A DNA stretch of 64,000 nt from Filobasidium wieringae (GCA_001600055.1 BCIV01000002.1:1289065-1353064), one strand, 5' to 3'; counted from the stretch's first letter, positions 34,941 through 47,514 are shown. Numbers and translations are program-made. Notes: generated by a model not told the origin, from the letters alone.

Positions 34941-36768
34941 GATGATCTTCTTGCTTCTCCTTTACGTTGTGATGACTATGCTGGTAATCGTTTGGTGCTT
35001 CACGTCGCGTCTGAAGGGCCGATGTCGAGGGAGGTGATCTTCTCGTTTCAGGTGTCGTTATCGTCTATTCGTCGTCCGAGCGTCAAGAACCCGGCGAATT
35101 TCGTTCCGTAACGTATCGTTTATGTGTGTCGTATTTGATGATGGCGGTGTTGGCATGTATCGTCGAAAGGGGGAAGACATGGTAACAGTGAACACAGGGC
35201 GAGCTCTTTATGCTTGGGAGTCACGGCTGATAGCGGTTCTTGACGAAGAGCAAGGACGACGCGCCGATCTTGCTTGGGACCGAAGTGAGGCCGTCTGTTC
35301 CGGGCGAAGAAAAAAGGCTTCGCTTCTCATGGCCCTGACGAGCCTAGAAGCCAATCAAGCTGCCGCTCATCGGTGGCCAAAGGATCACGCACGAGCTCGT
35401 GCTGCGTCGAGACCGACAAGGAGGATCAGAGGTGGACTTTGTCAAAGGCACCACACTGTACGCAAGTTGCCGCCGTTGCGTCATGGGTCCCTGAGAGCGA
35501 ATGCTGAAAGCGCTTCGAACGGAAGGTATCACGCATTTCCCCCGGTTTGTGATGGATACGAAGAAAAGAGAGAGAGAGAGGGAGGAGGAATTTAGTAGGC
35601 TAACAAAGACTTGCCGGTGGGATCTGGTACAGTGTGAGAGTTCGGGAGAGTGACAACTGGTAGTTAGTCCGAAAGGAACCGCGAATACTTCCATTGGCGA
35701 ATTTCGCACGGCTCCACAACCGATTCGTCGGGATAAACAAGGGGACTAGCGATTATCTGTGTCGGACAAAATAGCGTATGCAAATCGCGAGACGAGACAT
35801 ATGCCCGAGGCGCCTTTCACAGCCAGCGTGCCTTGACACGCTCGACCACGTAGACAGCGGTATGAAATGAATTTGGCTTCCACCAACAGCAACAAAGCTA
35901 GCGATAGACTTTCTCCTCGAAGACCCGTCCACAAGTCGGGCGCTGTGCGATGAAAAGCGCGTTGTCAGCCCAAAAAATGACTGTGCGAAGATACCAGCGT
36001 TTCTGATGCGATCGCGCAGGTGTTGGAGGGTACCTGGCGAGGTACACGATTGAAGGCAGTCTCGGTTGAAGTGTGGTCCGAGATGACGCTGAAAGGACTG
36101 CGTATCTGTTGAGGAACGCAGATCAAACTTCAAGGTTCTCTCTATTGTGCATGTTCTTCGTAATTTCGCGTTCCAGTGGCGCTCGACAAGTCGCGTTTCG
36201 TCACTTTTCTATTTCTCGTTTGTTATTTGTTGTTGACGTTGTTGTTGTTTGTTTGGTCTCGTTGAGGGCGATCAGACCTGGACGTCACTCCCAGTTTGCT
36301 GGTCGTGTGTGGGTTTCTAGTCATGACAAGCTGCAGCCTTTGATCATGTGATAATATCGTACTTGGCGGGAATCGGAATTTACAGTAGATTTGTGCGAAT
36401 TTAAAAGGACACTAAGCCCTCGCAGCTCGCAGGGACCTGCTTAGATCCGCGGTGCGATAAGCGCACAAATAGATCAGCATCCTTTACGTACACAGCAGAC
36501 AGCCAGGTACAGCAGCTGTGCAGATGTAAATGCATATTCCTGTTGCGCGGCCTGTTGTATATGCATCATGTCGATTACGGCCTACGGTTGTAACGTTGTT
36601 GAACATCATCACTGCTATCATCACACGTTACAATAATGGCAGGCTCTGATCTCATCGATTCATCGAGTTACAAACAGTATCTCTTCCGACTTGGGCTCGG
36701 ATTTGACAGTAGCACCGAGGGATACACGACGGAACTGCACTGGCCATATTTGAATCTGCAACCCGAAA
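34941..36768. promoter_or_regulatory. Large divergent intergenic region (1.8 kb)
   Basis: Between the lipase start (minus) and a membrane-protein start (plus). Frames of 120-157 codons exist on both strands (35,122-35,595; 35,344-35,709; 35,753-36,133), but they overlap each other, lack recognisable motifs and have no clear exon chains. A short GA-rich run (about 35,561-35,588) is the only simple repeat. It may contain a non-coding transcript or a rapidly evolving gene; I cannot support either. Confidence 0.4.
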
Positions 36769-38434
36769 ATGCTGCGCAATCCTATCACCATAGTTTTGAC
36801 AGTGATCGCGGCTTCCATCGGAGTTGTTTCTGCTGACAGGGTCGGTTTAGGTGGGCAGTGCAGGTCAGTTCATTTTTCAATACTCGAAAGATAAGTGTTT
36901 GAAACGCTGATCATAATCAACTATAATCACTTTGTAGCCAAGCCAACAACCGCGTTGATCAAGCTTCAGGCAACTTCATTTCGGATTGCGATTATACAAC
37001 TTACTGCTCTGACGCTGGGACTTGCGAAGCAAGGACTTGTCGTAAAGACGAGGTAAATATCTTTCTACGATTGAGATACTTTCCACCACCCTGATCGAAG
37101 CCTTACAGTATCCTCTTGGCTACAATGGTGTCGCTTATGCTGACTTCCCCAAGCTTTGCCCTGACGGTGAATTCTGTCCTGATGAAGGATCAGGATGTCT
37201 TCCTCAGGCCGCTCAAGGAGAAGCCTGCCAGCTTGATAGAGATGGTGAGACCAACTGTTCACTCTTCGAACCTAGAGACATCGTCATTCATGCCACCCTG
37301 ACAATAGATCAATGTGCTCCACCTCCGAATCATGCTGATCTTGCTGGACATCTCAATGTGAACGGTTCTACTTGTTTGAACTATGTTTGTTAGTACGTAA
37401 ATGAATGACACTACCCCTTAGAGCGTTACTAACCGATACTGAATTGGCAGCTACTCAAACGTAACTCTTGGTCAGACTTGCCTGTTTGAGAACCGGGCAT
37501 ACACGGCTTATCTACCTGATGGGAGCAGTTTTGCTTACGTGTGGTCGAGAGACAAGTAAGTTGATCGAGGATTTAAAACTAGTCGTACCGAGTTTTAATT
37601 AACGCGTGGAACTCGCCTAGCTGTATGAAAGGCATGTACTGTGATGGGACGTCTCTTCAATGTCAGAAAGACAAAGTTCGTGGAGCAGAATGCGGAGCAA
37701 ACAAGGAGTATGTGTAGTATCTCTTATGACGTAGAACAAGACTGACGAATTTCTTTGATAAACCTCAAGATGTTTATCATACAACTGCGCCAACGGACGT
37801 TGCGCAAAAGCCGCTGGTGATCCTAACCATCCAGGAAGCTGGGTCTACGCGATTGTTGCGATTTGTATCGGTGGTTGTAAGTTTCAGAAAGCAATCCATC
37901 GATCGGCTTGTGAGCTGATACTTCCCTTTCAAGTGATGGCTGGTGTCATGATAGGACTTTGGCTATTCCATCGAAAGTCGAGGCAAGAGAGGCGAATCAA
38001 GCTCGATCAGTACGAGGCCGAGCAGGTGAGTCTCGATGAGATCGCACCTCACATGGCTTGTAGTTGCTGAGGGCGATCATTCCGTAGACGGCTTATCGAC
38101 AAGCATTGTTGTCTCTGAGCAATGCTCGGCAATCACTTATGGCTTTACCGAAAGATACAGTAAGCGAAGAGAAGGGACTTTTGCCAAAGAATCAAACTCA
38201 TTCGTTATATATTCACAGCCCGAATTCGTAGCGAGACAGTCTTTGTACTCTCTCGATGGCTATACCGGACAGACTGGTAGTCCTGGGGCTCATGGATACT
38301 CGTCATCCCTCAATCCTGGTGACAGTCCGCCTCCTAGCCGCCGACCGAGCAGTATGATGCAGCAATCCTGGTCTGCGGAAGAACAAGGAGAAGAAGACGT
38401 TCTTATCATCCCTAGCTCGAATGCTCGACGATGA
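36769..38434 (+). CDS. Cysteine-rich type I membrane protein
   Basis: Begins with a clear signal peptide (MLRNPITIVLTVIAASIGVV then SADR). The ectodomain, spread over at least six small exons, has many paired cysteines (CDYTTYCSDAGTCEARTC, CPDGEFCPDEGSGC, CMKGMYCDGTSLQC, CLSYNCANGRC), an arrangement seen in conserved fungal secreted modules with no known ligand. A single membrane span (about LMAGVMIGLWLF, from 37,935) is followed by basic residues (HRKSRQERRIK), so the tail is cytosolic. The tail is Ser/Pro-rich and ends ...IIPSSNARR. The junction near 38,030-38,220 is unsure: an intron ending at ACAG before PEFVARQSLY gives a continuous frame. Candidate wall- or stress-sensing surface protein by topology only. 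Confidence 0.75.
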
Positions 38435-38818
38435 TATAGCATGTTTTCACGCTACAACTTTGTACTTTCTCATTGCGGTATAAACGACTTCTTCATCTCC
38501 CGATCCTGAGACCCGTCGCCCCATGATACTCATTTCGAGTATCGCGCTCGTCCCCCCACTCTGGATCACGTGACTACACACGAGCGTGGGGTAAATCACT
38601 TCCGCTCGGAGCCGTACACAATTCGTCATCCATCTTTCTTGCTTCAGCGTACCGATATTCCGCAAATCTTGAGGATCTCGAGAAGGACAATCGATATACT
38701 CTCCAAGATCGTTGAAACGTTGGGAGGCTACATACTATATACTATATACGCTATCTTGATTCTTACACATCGTTCACAACGTCCTGACTCCACAAGCTCC
38801 AATCGTACCCAATCCAGA
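38435..38818. promoter_or_regulatory. Spacer upstream of NAXE
   Basis: About 380 bp between tandem plus-strand genes. Contains a TATA-like run (CATACTATATACTATATACG, about 38,729-38,748) about 70-90 bp before the NAXE start codon. Confidence 0.5.
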
Positions 38819-39909
38819 ATGACTTCCGCGATCCGGTATCTCAGTGCGGACGAAGCTGCGCAGGTCAGACCCGATCGTACCCAGTAATCTTGAACGAGCA
38901 GAATGGAGCTAACGCCGATATCTTGGATTAGATCGATGCGGATTTGATGTCCGACAAGGGTGCTTTTACTCTTGAACAACTCATGGAGTTGGCAGGCCTA
39001 GCTTGCGCCCAGACACTGGCCAAGGTTTACACCCAAAAGAAGATCCTGGTTATCACAGGACCTGGGAATCAAGTAGGTCTACTTGTTTGAGAAATGGTCG
39101 ACCACGGCTGATCGCTCTCCAAACGATGTTCAGGGTGGAGACGGCCTGGTCGCGGCGAGACATCTCAGTTTGTCTTACTGATTCCCTAAATCACGACGAC
39201 GGTTCTGCCACTTATGGCGGTGTTACGATCCCTTCTCACAGAGATGTTTGGATATGAACCTATTATTTACCAAGTGGCAGTACGTTATGGAGCAGGCCCG
39301 TATCAACATATGTCTTACCTAGTCCTTCATCATAGGAACCGAAGAAGGAGCACTATGTGCGATTGACAAAGCAATGTGAAAATCTGTGCATTCCGATTGT
39401 GAAGACTGTAGAGGGTTTTGAGGACGCTTACGGTCGGTCCCAAGTAGTCATGGACTGTATCTTCGGTGAGTGGTATTTTGCAGCGTTTCCAACATTTTAT
39501 TAATCGTTCTTGTTCGTTTCAAATCTCCATCGTCCCGTACGACTTTCCATCCTTCCGTACTCCATCCTCCCGTACGATAGGGTTTTCATTCCATCCTCCC
39601 GTACGACCGCCCTATAATCGAGTGCTTTCGTACATAGCCACCAACAGCCTTCCCATCGTCAGCATCGATATTCCTTCTGGTTGGGATGTGAATAGCGGAC
39701 GTCAAGCGCTCGAGGATACGGACGGCATGACAGTACAAACGTTTGAGCCAGATGTCCTTCTCAGCTTGACGGCGCCGAAGCGCGGGGCTGCAGAGTACAA
39801 AGGAAGACATTTGTTGGGCGGTCGATTCGGAATCCCACCACACCTCCAACTAAAGTACGACCTTAAACTCGAATACTCCGGAATCGAACAGGTAATCGAG
39901 TTGAAGTAG
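38819..39909 (+). CDS. NNR1: NAD(P)H-hydrate epimerase
   Basis: Metabolite-repair enzyme that interconverts R- and S-NAD(P)HX so that the dehydratase can restore NAD(P)H. The start MTSAIRYLSADEAAQ splices to IDADLMSDKGAFTLEQLMEL, the usual YjeF_N opening. The nucleotide loop is ITGPGNQGGDGLVAARHL (split by an intron), then VVMDCIFGF and the active-site strand IVSIDIPSGWDVNSG. LSLTAPKRGAAEYKGRHLLGGRF follows and the protein ends EQVIELK. Length (about 230-250 residues) is normal. The intron before FSFHPPVRPPYNRVL ends inside a short tandem repeat. Converges on the CCCH gene with 103 bp between stops. Confidence 0.92.
39535..39615. repeat. Minisatellite across an NNR1 splice acceptor
   Basis: Three to four imperfect copies of CCATCCTCCCGTACGA. 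They lie partly in the last NNR1 intron and partly in the following exon, where they encode HPPVRPP. The acceptor (ACGATAG before GGTTTTCATT) is inside the array. Confidence 0.7.
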
Positions 39910-40012
39910 TACGACATGAGCGATGAGATGAATACAATGCGAGCCTAGAAGAAGCATTAAGACGAGGACTAGTTCATGCCAGTCACGATGACTTCTAAGC
40001 CGCGGTGGCGCA

Positions 40013-41184
40013 TTAGTAACCCTGTCTCTCATGCTTCCTCCTGCAGGATCCGTCTATGCATTCCCCAGCTTCCCACTTCCTACAGACCTCATTGGGAGCA
40101 TTCTCCCAGGCTAATCGCCGACGCTCACGACCTCTGGCTTTAGCTGGAGTGGGGACAGAGGGCTTGACAGCCAGAGCGGGGGTGAGAGACCGTTGGACTG
40201 GAGCGGGGACAGAGGGCTCGACAGCCAGAGCGGGGGTGAGAGACCGTTGGACTGGAGCGGGGATAGAGGGCTCGACAGCCGGAGCGAGGGTGAGGAATTG
40301 TTGGAGCCAGTCCAAAGCGACAGTGTTCTCCATCTTGACAGCTGGAGCGGTGACGACCTCCAAAGCGACAGTGTTCTCCATCTCGACAGCTGGAGCGGTC
40401 TCGACAGCTGGAGCGGTGACGACAGCTGGAGCGGTGACGACAGCTGGAGCGGTGACGACAGCTGGAGCGGTGACGACAGGCTCGGTAACGGTGGTTTGAC
40501 AAAAGCGTCCAAACGAAAGCAAAGAAGACAGCTTGTGCTGAAGTCCAAAGTGATAGCCAACAATAAGACCGAGAACCAGATACCAGAAGGATCCCACCTG
40601 ATCGAAGTGAACCTGATCGAAGAAGTCAGACGCCTGATCGAAGGCGACGTTGCCAGACATCTGATCGAAGATCTCGAGGATGACGTTGCCAGACATCTGA
40701 TCGAAGATGTTCATCTGAGCCAACCTATAGATGTATTCCTCAGCCATAGAACCTCGGACGACGTCAAATACAAAACTCACAAGACGACGTTGAGGATGTT
40801 GACCACCTGATCGAAGGTGATGTCGGAATAAAAGATTTTCGACACCTGATCACTGGTATCCTGCTCTAGCCATGTCGTTCGAGTAGCCTCTTTGATGGTA
40901 GGAGTGGGTGGAGGAGCGATCCACACCGCTGGCCAGGTGGGATCGAACTTAGGGTAAGGCTGACAGGGTATCATGGTGATCAGAAACGTATTCAATCGAC
41001 CGGAATGAGGAATCGAAGTACTGACCCTCATTTCAGCTCGCTCGATCTCCCCGATGTGGATCCTTCCTTCGTCCACAAGAGGAAGCAGAACGGGAGGGAG
41101 CGAGTCAGGAGGGAACGGCACAGGAGGAGGAGCGATCTTTCCTGAGAGAATGCCAATGATGGCAATAATCATAGTAGCGCGCAT
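40013..41184 (-). CDS. Repeat-rich protein with membrane span and C-terminal CCCH zinc finger
   Basis: Two exons (41,184-40,781 and 40,724-40,013) separated by a 56-nt intron give 371 residues. I do not recognise the family. The N-terminus (MRATMIIAIIGILSG) looks like a signal or anchor, followed by a Pro-rich stretch. The middle repeats FDQ(M/V/A) at least six times, including a duplicated IFDQMSGNV. FWYLVLGLIVGYHFGL could be a second membrane span. Then come about seven TAPAVV(V/T) units and two to three longer units (SLTPALAVEPSVPAPVQR). The last 25 residues hold a CX7CX4CX3H zinc finger, beginning CRKWEAGEC, of the RNA-binding CCCH type, preceded by a basic GRERRR patch. A CCCH finger behind membrane-like segments is unusual. 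The shadow frame on the plus strand is open only because of the repeats. Confidence 0.7.
40128..40310. repeat. 54-bp tandem repeat in the CCCH gene
   Basis: Two full and one partial copy of a unit containing GACTGGAGCGGGGACAGAGG and CTCGACAGCCAGAGCGGGGG, in frame, encoding Pro/Val/Ala-rich 18-residue blocks. Confidence 0.85.
40383..40483. repeat. 18-bp tandem repeat in the CCCH gene
   Basis: About six units of ACAGCTGGAGCGGTGACG or variants, in frame, encoding TAPAVV blocks. Length is a multiple of three, so copy-number change would not break the frame. Confidence 0.85.
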
Positions 41185-42632
41185 CTGTGTGTTTGGACGT
41201 GTTTGGACGTGTTTGCGTGTGGTGTTTGGGCGGTTGGGTGTGTTTGTGGGTGTGTGGGAGATGTGCTTGTGTGTATTTGTACGTGGGCGTGTCGAAATGG
41301 ATGTCTCTAGCTCTTTCGTGCATCTCTGAACTGACTGTTTATATACATCTCTCCGATCCCCAAGAATAACTTTCGATCCCCAAAAGTTGCACGAAATCAC
41401 CTGATCGAAGCTACCGGACCCTCGATCTCGATGCGGACACCAGCCTCAGGCCGGTGCGTTTCACACACTTTGTCGTTTGATGGATTTGATCGCCGGTACG
41501 ATGGGTTGCGCGCTTATCTCTCTCGCTCTGACCCCTATTTCGTGTAGACACTTTCGCGGCAGTCATCAGTAACAAGCATGACAAGTGAGAACAACTTAAG
41601 GATGGTCATGTGAGCCGGATTCGATGTATATGTATATATGTACCTTGCTGTGAAAATTCCGCCCTTTTGAATAACTTGATTCGAATAAATGATGAGCAAG
41701 TCGCAACAATGGTGATTGATGAGCCCGGGATCTAAGATCAGATCTTTCCGCGCTATACTTTCAACGCACAATATCAAATGCAGACGACCAGTTCATAATT
41801 TGATACCCACCTGTTTTAGAGAAACCAGAGAAGAGTGTAGAGTAGCGTGAATCAACTCCAATCACTTAGCGAAGGAACGAAGTAGGAAGTAGTTTGATCG
41901 TGGTCAAAAATCCATCAATTCCCATACAAAATGTCTGAAAGCCCAAGAAACCCATCTAGCTCGATCGGAGCAGGGTTTCAAGGTATAGGACACAGCCACA
42001 CCATACTGAGACGATTCGAGAGTATGGGCTCAAAATTTGGAGGAACCCAGAGTTTTCGTTGTCTCTACCTTGGTCCGCGAGATTACGGTCAGCAACCATC
42101 ACGCGGAGTCGGGTGATTTCGCGATTCCTATAGAACAAATGAGATCTCCTTCGAAATCCCGACTGATGAGGCGACTGACAGGTACGGAGGAATCGGTATT
42201 GGTGATGTAAGCAGAAGACTTATTTAGGCGACGATCGAATTGCAATTATATCGATCGGGTACACCAGATGAACGATCGCAGCAGAGCATGACGACAAACT
42301 CTTGACCCTCATCATCGAATTATCGCAAGCACAAGTCATAACGGTTCCGAGAGACGTCGAGGGTATTTTGGAGTCAATTCTACATTCATTTAGCAATTGC
42401 AACAGCGGGCACTTTGATTCTTGCTTCCTTGACCTGTACCTCTACAGGTCACATCGTAGCCGCAGCTGTTGAAGCGGAGAATATGGAACGGACATCGATC
42501 GCGTTTGCGATGTCCGCACGCGGCTTCAGCCGTGACGCCAGCACAGGCTGAGCCATAACTCCAGGATCTTGAACGTCCGCCCGCCCTGTCACTCCCACCC
42601 GATATGCAATCAACCGCATCGCCAACGTCAAC
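41185..42632. other. Intergenic region between the CCCH gene and WBP1 (1.4 kb)
   Basis: Divergent spacer. 41,195-41,290 is a GT/TG-rich stretch (multiple GTGTTTG and GTGTGTGGG units). A further copy of CTGATCGAAG, the 10-mer that encodes FDQ in the CCCH gene, lies at 41,401-41,410 in the matching frame but ahead of any ATG. Short open frames at 41,535-41,777 and 41,931-42,116 have no recognisable content. Confidence 0.5.
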
Positions 42633-44477
42633 ATGCATCTGGGCAAGAGCTTCATATCTGTAATAGCTGCAATCCTTCCGCTCTGGCAGGTCGTAACAGC
42701 ACGCTCAGCGACCGGCGAGAGGATTCTCGTTGTGATCGAGCACGATGTGAATAGGGAACGGTACTCTGGATTCTGGCAGAGCTTGCAGCGTCAGTACATC
42801 GCGAACTATGATCATGAAACCGATTCTGTTGTTGACAGCCTCCCTTGTCTCTTACTTGCATGGATATCCATTGGCAGAACGAGGTTTCGAGCTGACTTTT
42901 AAAGGTCCGAAGGAAGAAACACATCCGTTAGTTCAGTATGGGGAGAAGCAGTTCGATCATCTGATTATGATGGCTCCATCTGCTTCAGGTGAGTTGCCTG
43001 TAATATATAGCCTGCTACTGCGTAGGCTTCCCGGTCAGACAAGCTGACGGAACTCATCCCAATCCCTTTGTGTCTAGCTTTCGCTAAAGACCTGTCCCCG
43101 CAATCACTGCTCTCGAACACGCTCGAGTCGCAAATCAACACCCTTTTCATATCTTCCCCTACCCAATCCGACTCCCTTACCACTTTCTATCGAGAATTTG
43201 ACCTGGAATTCAGCAAAAAGGGACTTGGTCTGGTGTCCCATGAGCCCGAGCTTTCTATTGACAACACCATCGGATTCCAGCTGAGCGCGGGCTTGGACAA
43301 CCAGGTGCCCGCGACGGTCGTATCGAAGCATACCAAGTCGTTGATGAAGCCCTTCTACTACCAAGGATCCGTACACACCCCCGGTCATATCAACCCATTC
43401 CTCACCCCTGTTCTCCACGCCCCTTCCGGTACCTTCTCTTCTCCCCTTTCTTCAGCATCTGCCCGGGAAGGTACTTTTGAGGACGAAGAGGATGAGTTGT
43501 CCAGCATGAAAGGAACCAAGAAAAAGCTTACAAAAGTCATGACTGGCAAAGAAGCTGGATTGATCAGTGTCTTTCAGAGTCGGGGAAATGTTCGGTTCGG
43601 TTGGCTGGGAGGCATGGCGATGCTAGAAGACAGCGTTTGGACCGCTAAGTGAGTTCTACAGGAAGCCCCTCATCCAACAAGTTGTCAATTGACAGGCTTC
43701 CCTTCCTTCTAGAACCTCGAATCCCGAGCTCGTCAGCGACGTGGCTTCTTGGGTCTTCCAGGAGACGGGAGTTCTCAAGGTGATCTCGACTGATCACTAC
43801 CGAATGAAGGAGATTCCCGCTGTCGATCACTCTAGTGAAGCCGAATTTGCAAAGGAGACCAAGGACAGGTTTACTGGGTACACCGTCAAGGAGGAAGTTG
43901 TGAGTACCGTTCGGAAAGACTGCTTAAGGTACGATCGCTGACTGTATTCATAAACATATTCAAAACGCAGACGTACGAAATGACCCTTGCTCAATTCGAC
44001 CCTACCAGCAACAACTCGATCGGATCATCTGCTTGGATTCCAGTACACGTTGACGACCTTCAGTTGGACTTTACCATGCTTGATCCACATGTTCGCACCA
44101 GTATCGATTTTGCTGGAGACATTCAAGATGGCAGCCTTTACTCCAAGACGTTCAGGGTCCCGGATAGGCACGGAGTATTTAAATTCATGGTCGACTGGTG
44201 GAGACCTGGGTGAGTCTGACCACGATACGTAAAAGGCTATCGCTAAATCAATCTTGTTCATCTCGGTAGATACACCTACATTCATGAATCAACGACCACA
44301 TCCGTTATACCGTTCCGACACGACGAATACCCCCGTTTCATTCGGGGGGCATACCCTTTCTACTCCGGAGCTTTCATTGTTTCTGGAAGCTTCCTACTAT
44401 TTTGTATCATTTGGCTGCACTTGGATGCCACAGACGGCATACTCAAGAAAGCGGGTAATGGTAAGAAGGACAAATAG
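42633..44477 (+). CDS. WBP1: Oligosaccharyltransferase subunit Wbp1/OST48
   Basis: Essential ER subunit of the complex that transfers the dolichol-linked glycan to Asn. Starts with a signal peptide (MHLGKSFISVIAAILPLW) followed by ATGERILVVIEHDVNRERYS and, after the first intron, RGFELTFKGPKEE and FDHLIMMAPSAS, the conserved luminal opening. Later landmarks are SRGNVRFGWLGGMAMLEDS, the RFTGYTVKEEV / YEMTLAQFDPTSN junction, and FKFMVDWWRPGYTYIHEST. The C-terminus has one membrane span (GAFIVSGSFLLFCIIWLHL) and a short lysine-rich tail (KKAGNGKKDK), the usual dilysine-like ER signal. Five or six exons. Ends in TAG at 44,475-44,477, 171 bp from the next convergent stop. Confidence 0.93.
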
Positions 44478-44648
44478 ACAAACCGAATGAGAACACGCAG
44501 CATTATGACATGAATTCCGAAGGCAATTGGCGGCTTGTGTCGAATTCCGCGTGCCGGCGTAGAATCGAGCCTTCCAATGGTATAAGATTACAAATACGTG
44601 ACTGATACAATGAGGAAGGGGGCACCCGAGAACTCGCGAGCAAAGTTG

Positions 44649-45853
44649 TCATGCCGGGATCAGTGCGATAATTACGGCGAGTGCGGTGAGCAGCAGTATA
44701 GTCTGACTGTACGCGGACCGAAGAGCTCCGTTCGGACTGTACGCATTAGTATTCTGAGATACCATCAACGCATCAGGTTTTTGTCGATCGCAGACAGCTA
44801 CAACATACCGTTCGAGTTAGAAAAGATGCTAAGTCATATAATGCACACACTCACTGGACCACTCAACGGTCTCAGGCGTAGAGCAGGTCGAGAGATTGCC
44901 GCCCAACCATTGTACTTGCTGGTTACTCTGGATAGAGGGAATGAGAAACATCGCGGCCTTATACATTTCGAACATGCAACCGGTACACCAAGGAACTCCG
45001 AAAAAAGACGTATCGTACCAATTCAGGTTCATTCCTGATATGATGTTGGTGAAGAAGTCCCGGTTATTGGTAGTCGAGGTTGCGTTGAGGACTTCGCTCA
45101 GACAGTTTGTGGAGGTCCCATTGCTGTTGACCACAAGAGGATAAGCACATATACAACGATCTTTTCTTTGGGAGATAAACTTACAACGTGATGTCACAAG
45201 CTAAATTCCGATAAGCTGAAGTATACAGATTCAAAGTCACTCCGACAGCTTGGACCAACGGCGTGTCCTTGTCCTCAGCGATTCCGCAATCCCAGTCGAA
45301 CGCGGGTTTCCACTCGTCGATCGCTGCTTGGGAGCATTGTGCCTGGCCACACATGGCACTCAGATACGTAGAAGCGGAATCTGCAAATGTCGTGTTGGCA
45401 GAATCTTGCACTAGCAGTGTTGCCAGTGTATCCAAACGTAAACAAGTACCGATTTCGGATTGAGTGGCGTTGACAAGGTTGATCCAACACGCCTGAGATC
45501 TGGAACATCGGGCCGAGATAAGTAGAGCGATCAAGATGGTGTGAAGACGAGACTTACTTGATATTCGCTTGCTGCAGTACTTGCAGGAAAGTCACGATCT
45601 CGGTACCGCTAGTCACCTGAGCCGTTTCTTTCTCTTTTGAGGCACTCGTACTTGCACTATCGTCGTCGCTCGTGAACAGCCCGCGCGATACTAGCGATGA
45701 AAATCCTCTACTTGTCGAATGCGAGAAATCGTCGGTTTCTACTGAGATGGGGGCTTTACTATGCAGGTCCAAAATTTCGCTGTCCCTGGAGATCTGAACG
45801 GTAGCGGATACCGCGGAAAAGCCAGCGAGCAGAGTGAGAAATGGGAAAATCAT
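44649..45853 (-). CDS. Secreted GPI-anchored cysteine-rich protein (DUF7729-like)
   Basis: Signal peptide MIFPFLTLLAGFSAVSA, a Ser/Thr/Asp-rich spacer, then a cysteine-rich domain (ACWINLVNATQSEIGTC, MCGQAQCSQAAIDEW, FDWDCGIAED, FFGVPWCTGCMFEMYKAA, CSTPE) like that of fungal surface proteins of unknown role. The frame seems to stop at 44,829, but a donor at TGGTCCA/GTGAGT and an acceptor at GTTGTAG/CT join it to a last exon encoding VCDRQKPDALMVSQNTNAYS and a hydrophobic end (QTILLLTALAVIIALIPA). This is a textbook GPI-attachment tail, which supports the splice. Earlier introns lie at about 45,510-45,560 and 45,145-45,180. Several N-x-S/T sites are present. Cell-wall role inferred. Confidence 0.75.
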
Positions 45854-46449
45854 TTAAGTTCAATCCTGGTCCGGTGTAGGAATGGGTTGTTGATGGATAA
45901 GATCCGCAGGGATCGGGTTGTAGAGAATAGGCGCCGAGTTATGAAGGTAGGGTTTGCGAAGATATCCCTTGTTGATCTAGCCTCCTGATTTATATCTTCT
46001 GTCACAGGTTTCGTTGCTGGCGCTGTGAAACGCGTCAATGAAAGGAAGGAAAGGGATGTTTTAACATCGACCGCGGATCAGAACCGCGTTTCGACCCATG
46101 TGCGGTTGCTTAAGGAGGGGCAGAGCTCTCCTTGTCGATGCTATCTTTTCCCTCTTGAGTCTGGGCTCGTTGGCACGATCCTTGAGGCAGCAGCGCACTT
46201 TGAGGAAAAACAGTTTAGGGTACGGGAGAGACGTTGTTGTTGCGTTCCAGTGTAGGGTGTCGCCTGATTAAGTCAGATCGTCGCTGGTGTATGTCAGAAA
46301 GAATTTCAAGGTTTTGATTGCCAGCGGTCCAGCACATCAGGACGATGGGAGAACACCCTATCGGGTTTTGTCCGCGTAGATAATTGATTGATTCGATATC
46401 CCATGAAGTCCTATTCCATGGACCGACAGGTACCTTTTACACTCGCCGA
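45854..46449. promoter_or_regulatory. Upstream region of the GPI-protein gene
   Basis: About 600 bp between the CAX4 stop and the GPI-protein start, both minus strand. Short frames only. It should hold the GPI-protein promoter. Confidence 0.45.
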
Positions 46450-47300
46450 TCAATCCTTCTTCCTCCTATTCGACCCGTCTTCGTTACCCCGCAACCACCT
46501 TCCCGTCTCCCTCCCACCCGCACCCCATCCTCCGAACCCCTCGATAGGCCATCTCTCCCACCTCTCTGCTAAACCTCGTCTGAGCTTGCCTAGTATCGAA
46601 GAGGGATACCAGAACGGTACCAACTCCGTTACTCCTGCGTGTACCGCTCCTACGACCGACCCGAGGAACAATCCGATGAGGACTTGAGGGGACGAGTGGT
46701 AGTGTAGTCTATACCGGGAATAGCCTGTTAGGAGTGGCCAGAGGATTAGACCTGTTGTTAGCGTCCCCCGGGTGAGTAGGGATGTGGGGGTTCGGCGAAG
46801 AGGATGGGGTGCGCCAGTAGGGAGGCGGTGGTGGATGAAGGTCAGGTGGATTAGCATGAATGTCGAAGAGTAGGCTACGAACTGCAGGACGGAAGGTGGA
46901 TTAGCTATCGAGAAGTTGATATCTCTGTCACCCGATACACTCACTTGAGAATGACTACTAGGCATCCCATACCCATCCCCCAAGATCCAAGGTCTCTTGG
47001 CTTTCCATAACTTCTTCAAAACAGAGTTGACCGCTTCATTACCCAGTTGTCCGAGGAAGAGGTTGACGACGGATAACGGTCTGTTGAAGATGATAAGGGT
47101 TGCATAGGCAGAGAAGAGAAAGAATGGAGACAATGTGAGGAGTGCCAGAGGCGCTGAGAGGGCGTCCGTAGGGTCGTCTTTGTAACATGAAGCAAGTTTC
47201 AATATGGATAGCTATGACACGGTTCTTTCCACTCACAGACCACATAGGTATAGTCTAATGGGACGAGCGAGGTTGCATCAGGAAAGGCCGTGGTTCCCAT
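46450..47300 (-). CDS. CAX4: Dolichyl-diphosphatase
   Basis: ER membrane PAP2-type phosphatase that recycles dolichyl-PP left by oligosaccharyltransferase. Exon 1 (from ATG 47,298-47,300) encodes MGTTAFPDATSLVPLDYTYV and joins to VYDPTDALSAPLALLTLSP. The PAP2 motifs are KKLWKAKRP, MPSSHSQ and YSRYRLHYHSSPQVLIG. Several hydrophobic spans are present (YATLIIF, FVAYSSTFMLIHLTFI, LIGLFLGSVVGAVHAG). A 63-nt intron after PSSHSQ (GTGAGT...CTGCAG) is in frame and free of stops, so a continuous frame is misleading here. The C-terminus is Gly/Arg-rich. Divergent from UBP14 over 214 bp; WBP1, which generates its substrate, lies about 2 kb away. Confidence 0.92.
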
Positions 47301-47514
47301 ACTGAGATGAATTTCTGACAGGGCCAGCCTGTTTGTGTGGCATTCACTCGAGTGAGAAGGTCAGATATCGATGCGATTCGAGTGGATTGAATTCGATAGA
47401 CCGCAAGCGCTTGACCAAGCTTCGTCATATCTCAATTCGATCAGAATCATCATCTCGACCACCCTTATCCACACTTCCCACCGTACCTCCTCAACGACAC
47501 GGCCAAAGTCGATC
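47301..47514. promoter_or_regulatory. Bidirectional promoter region CAX4 / UBP14
   Basis: 214 bp between divergent start codons. It holds a short CA/TC-rich stretch. No factor site named. Confidence 0.55.
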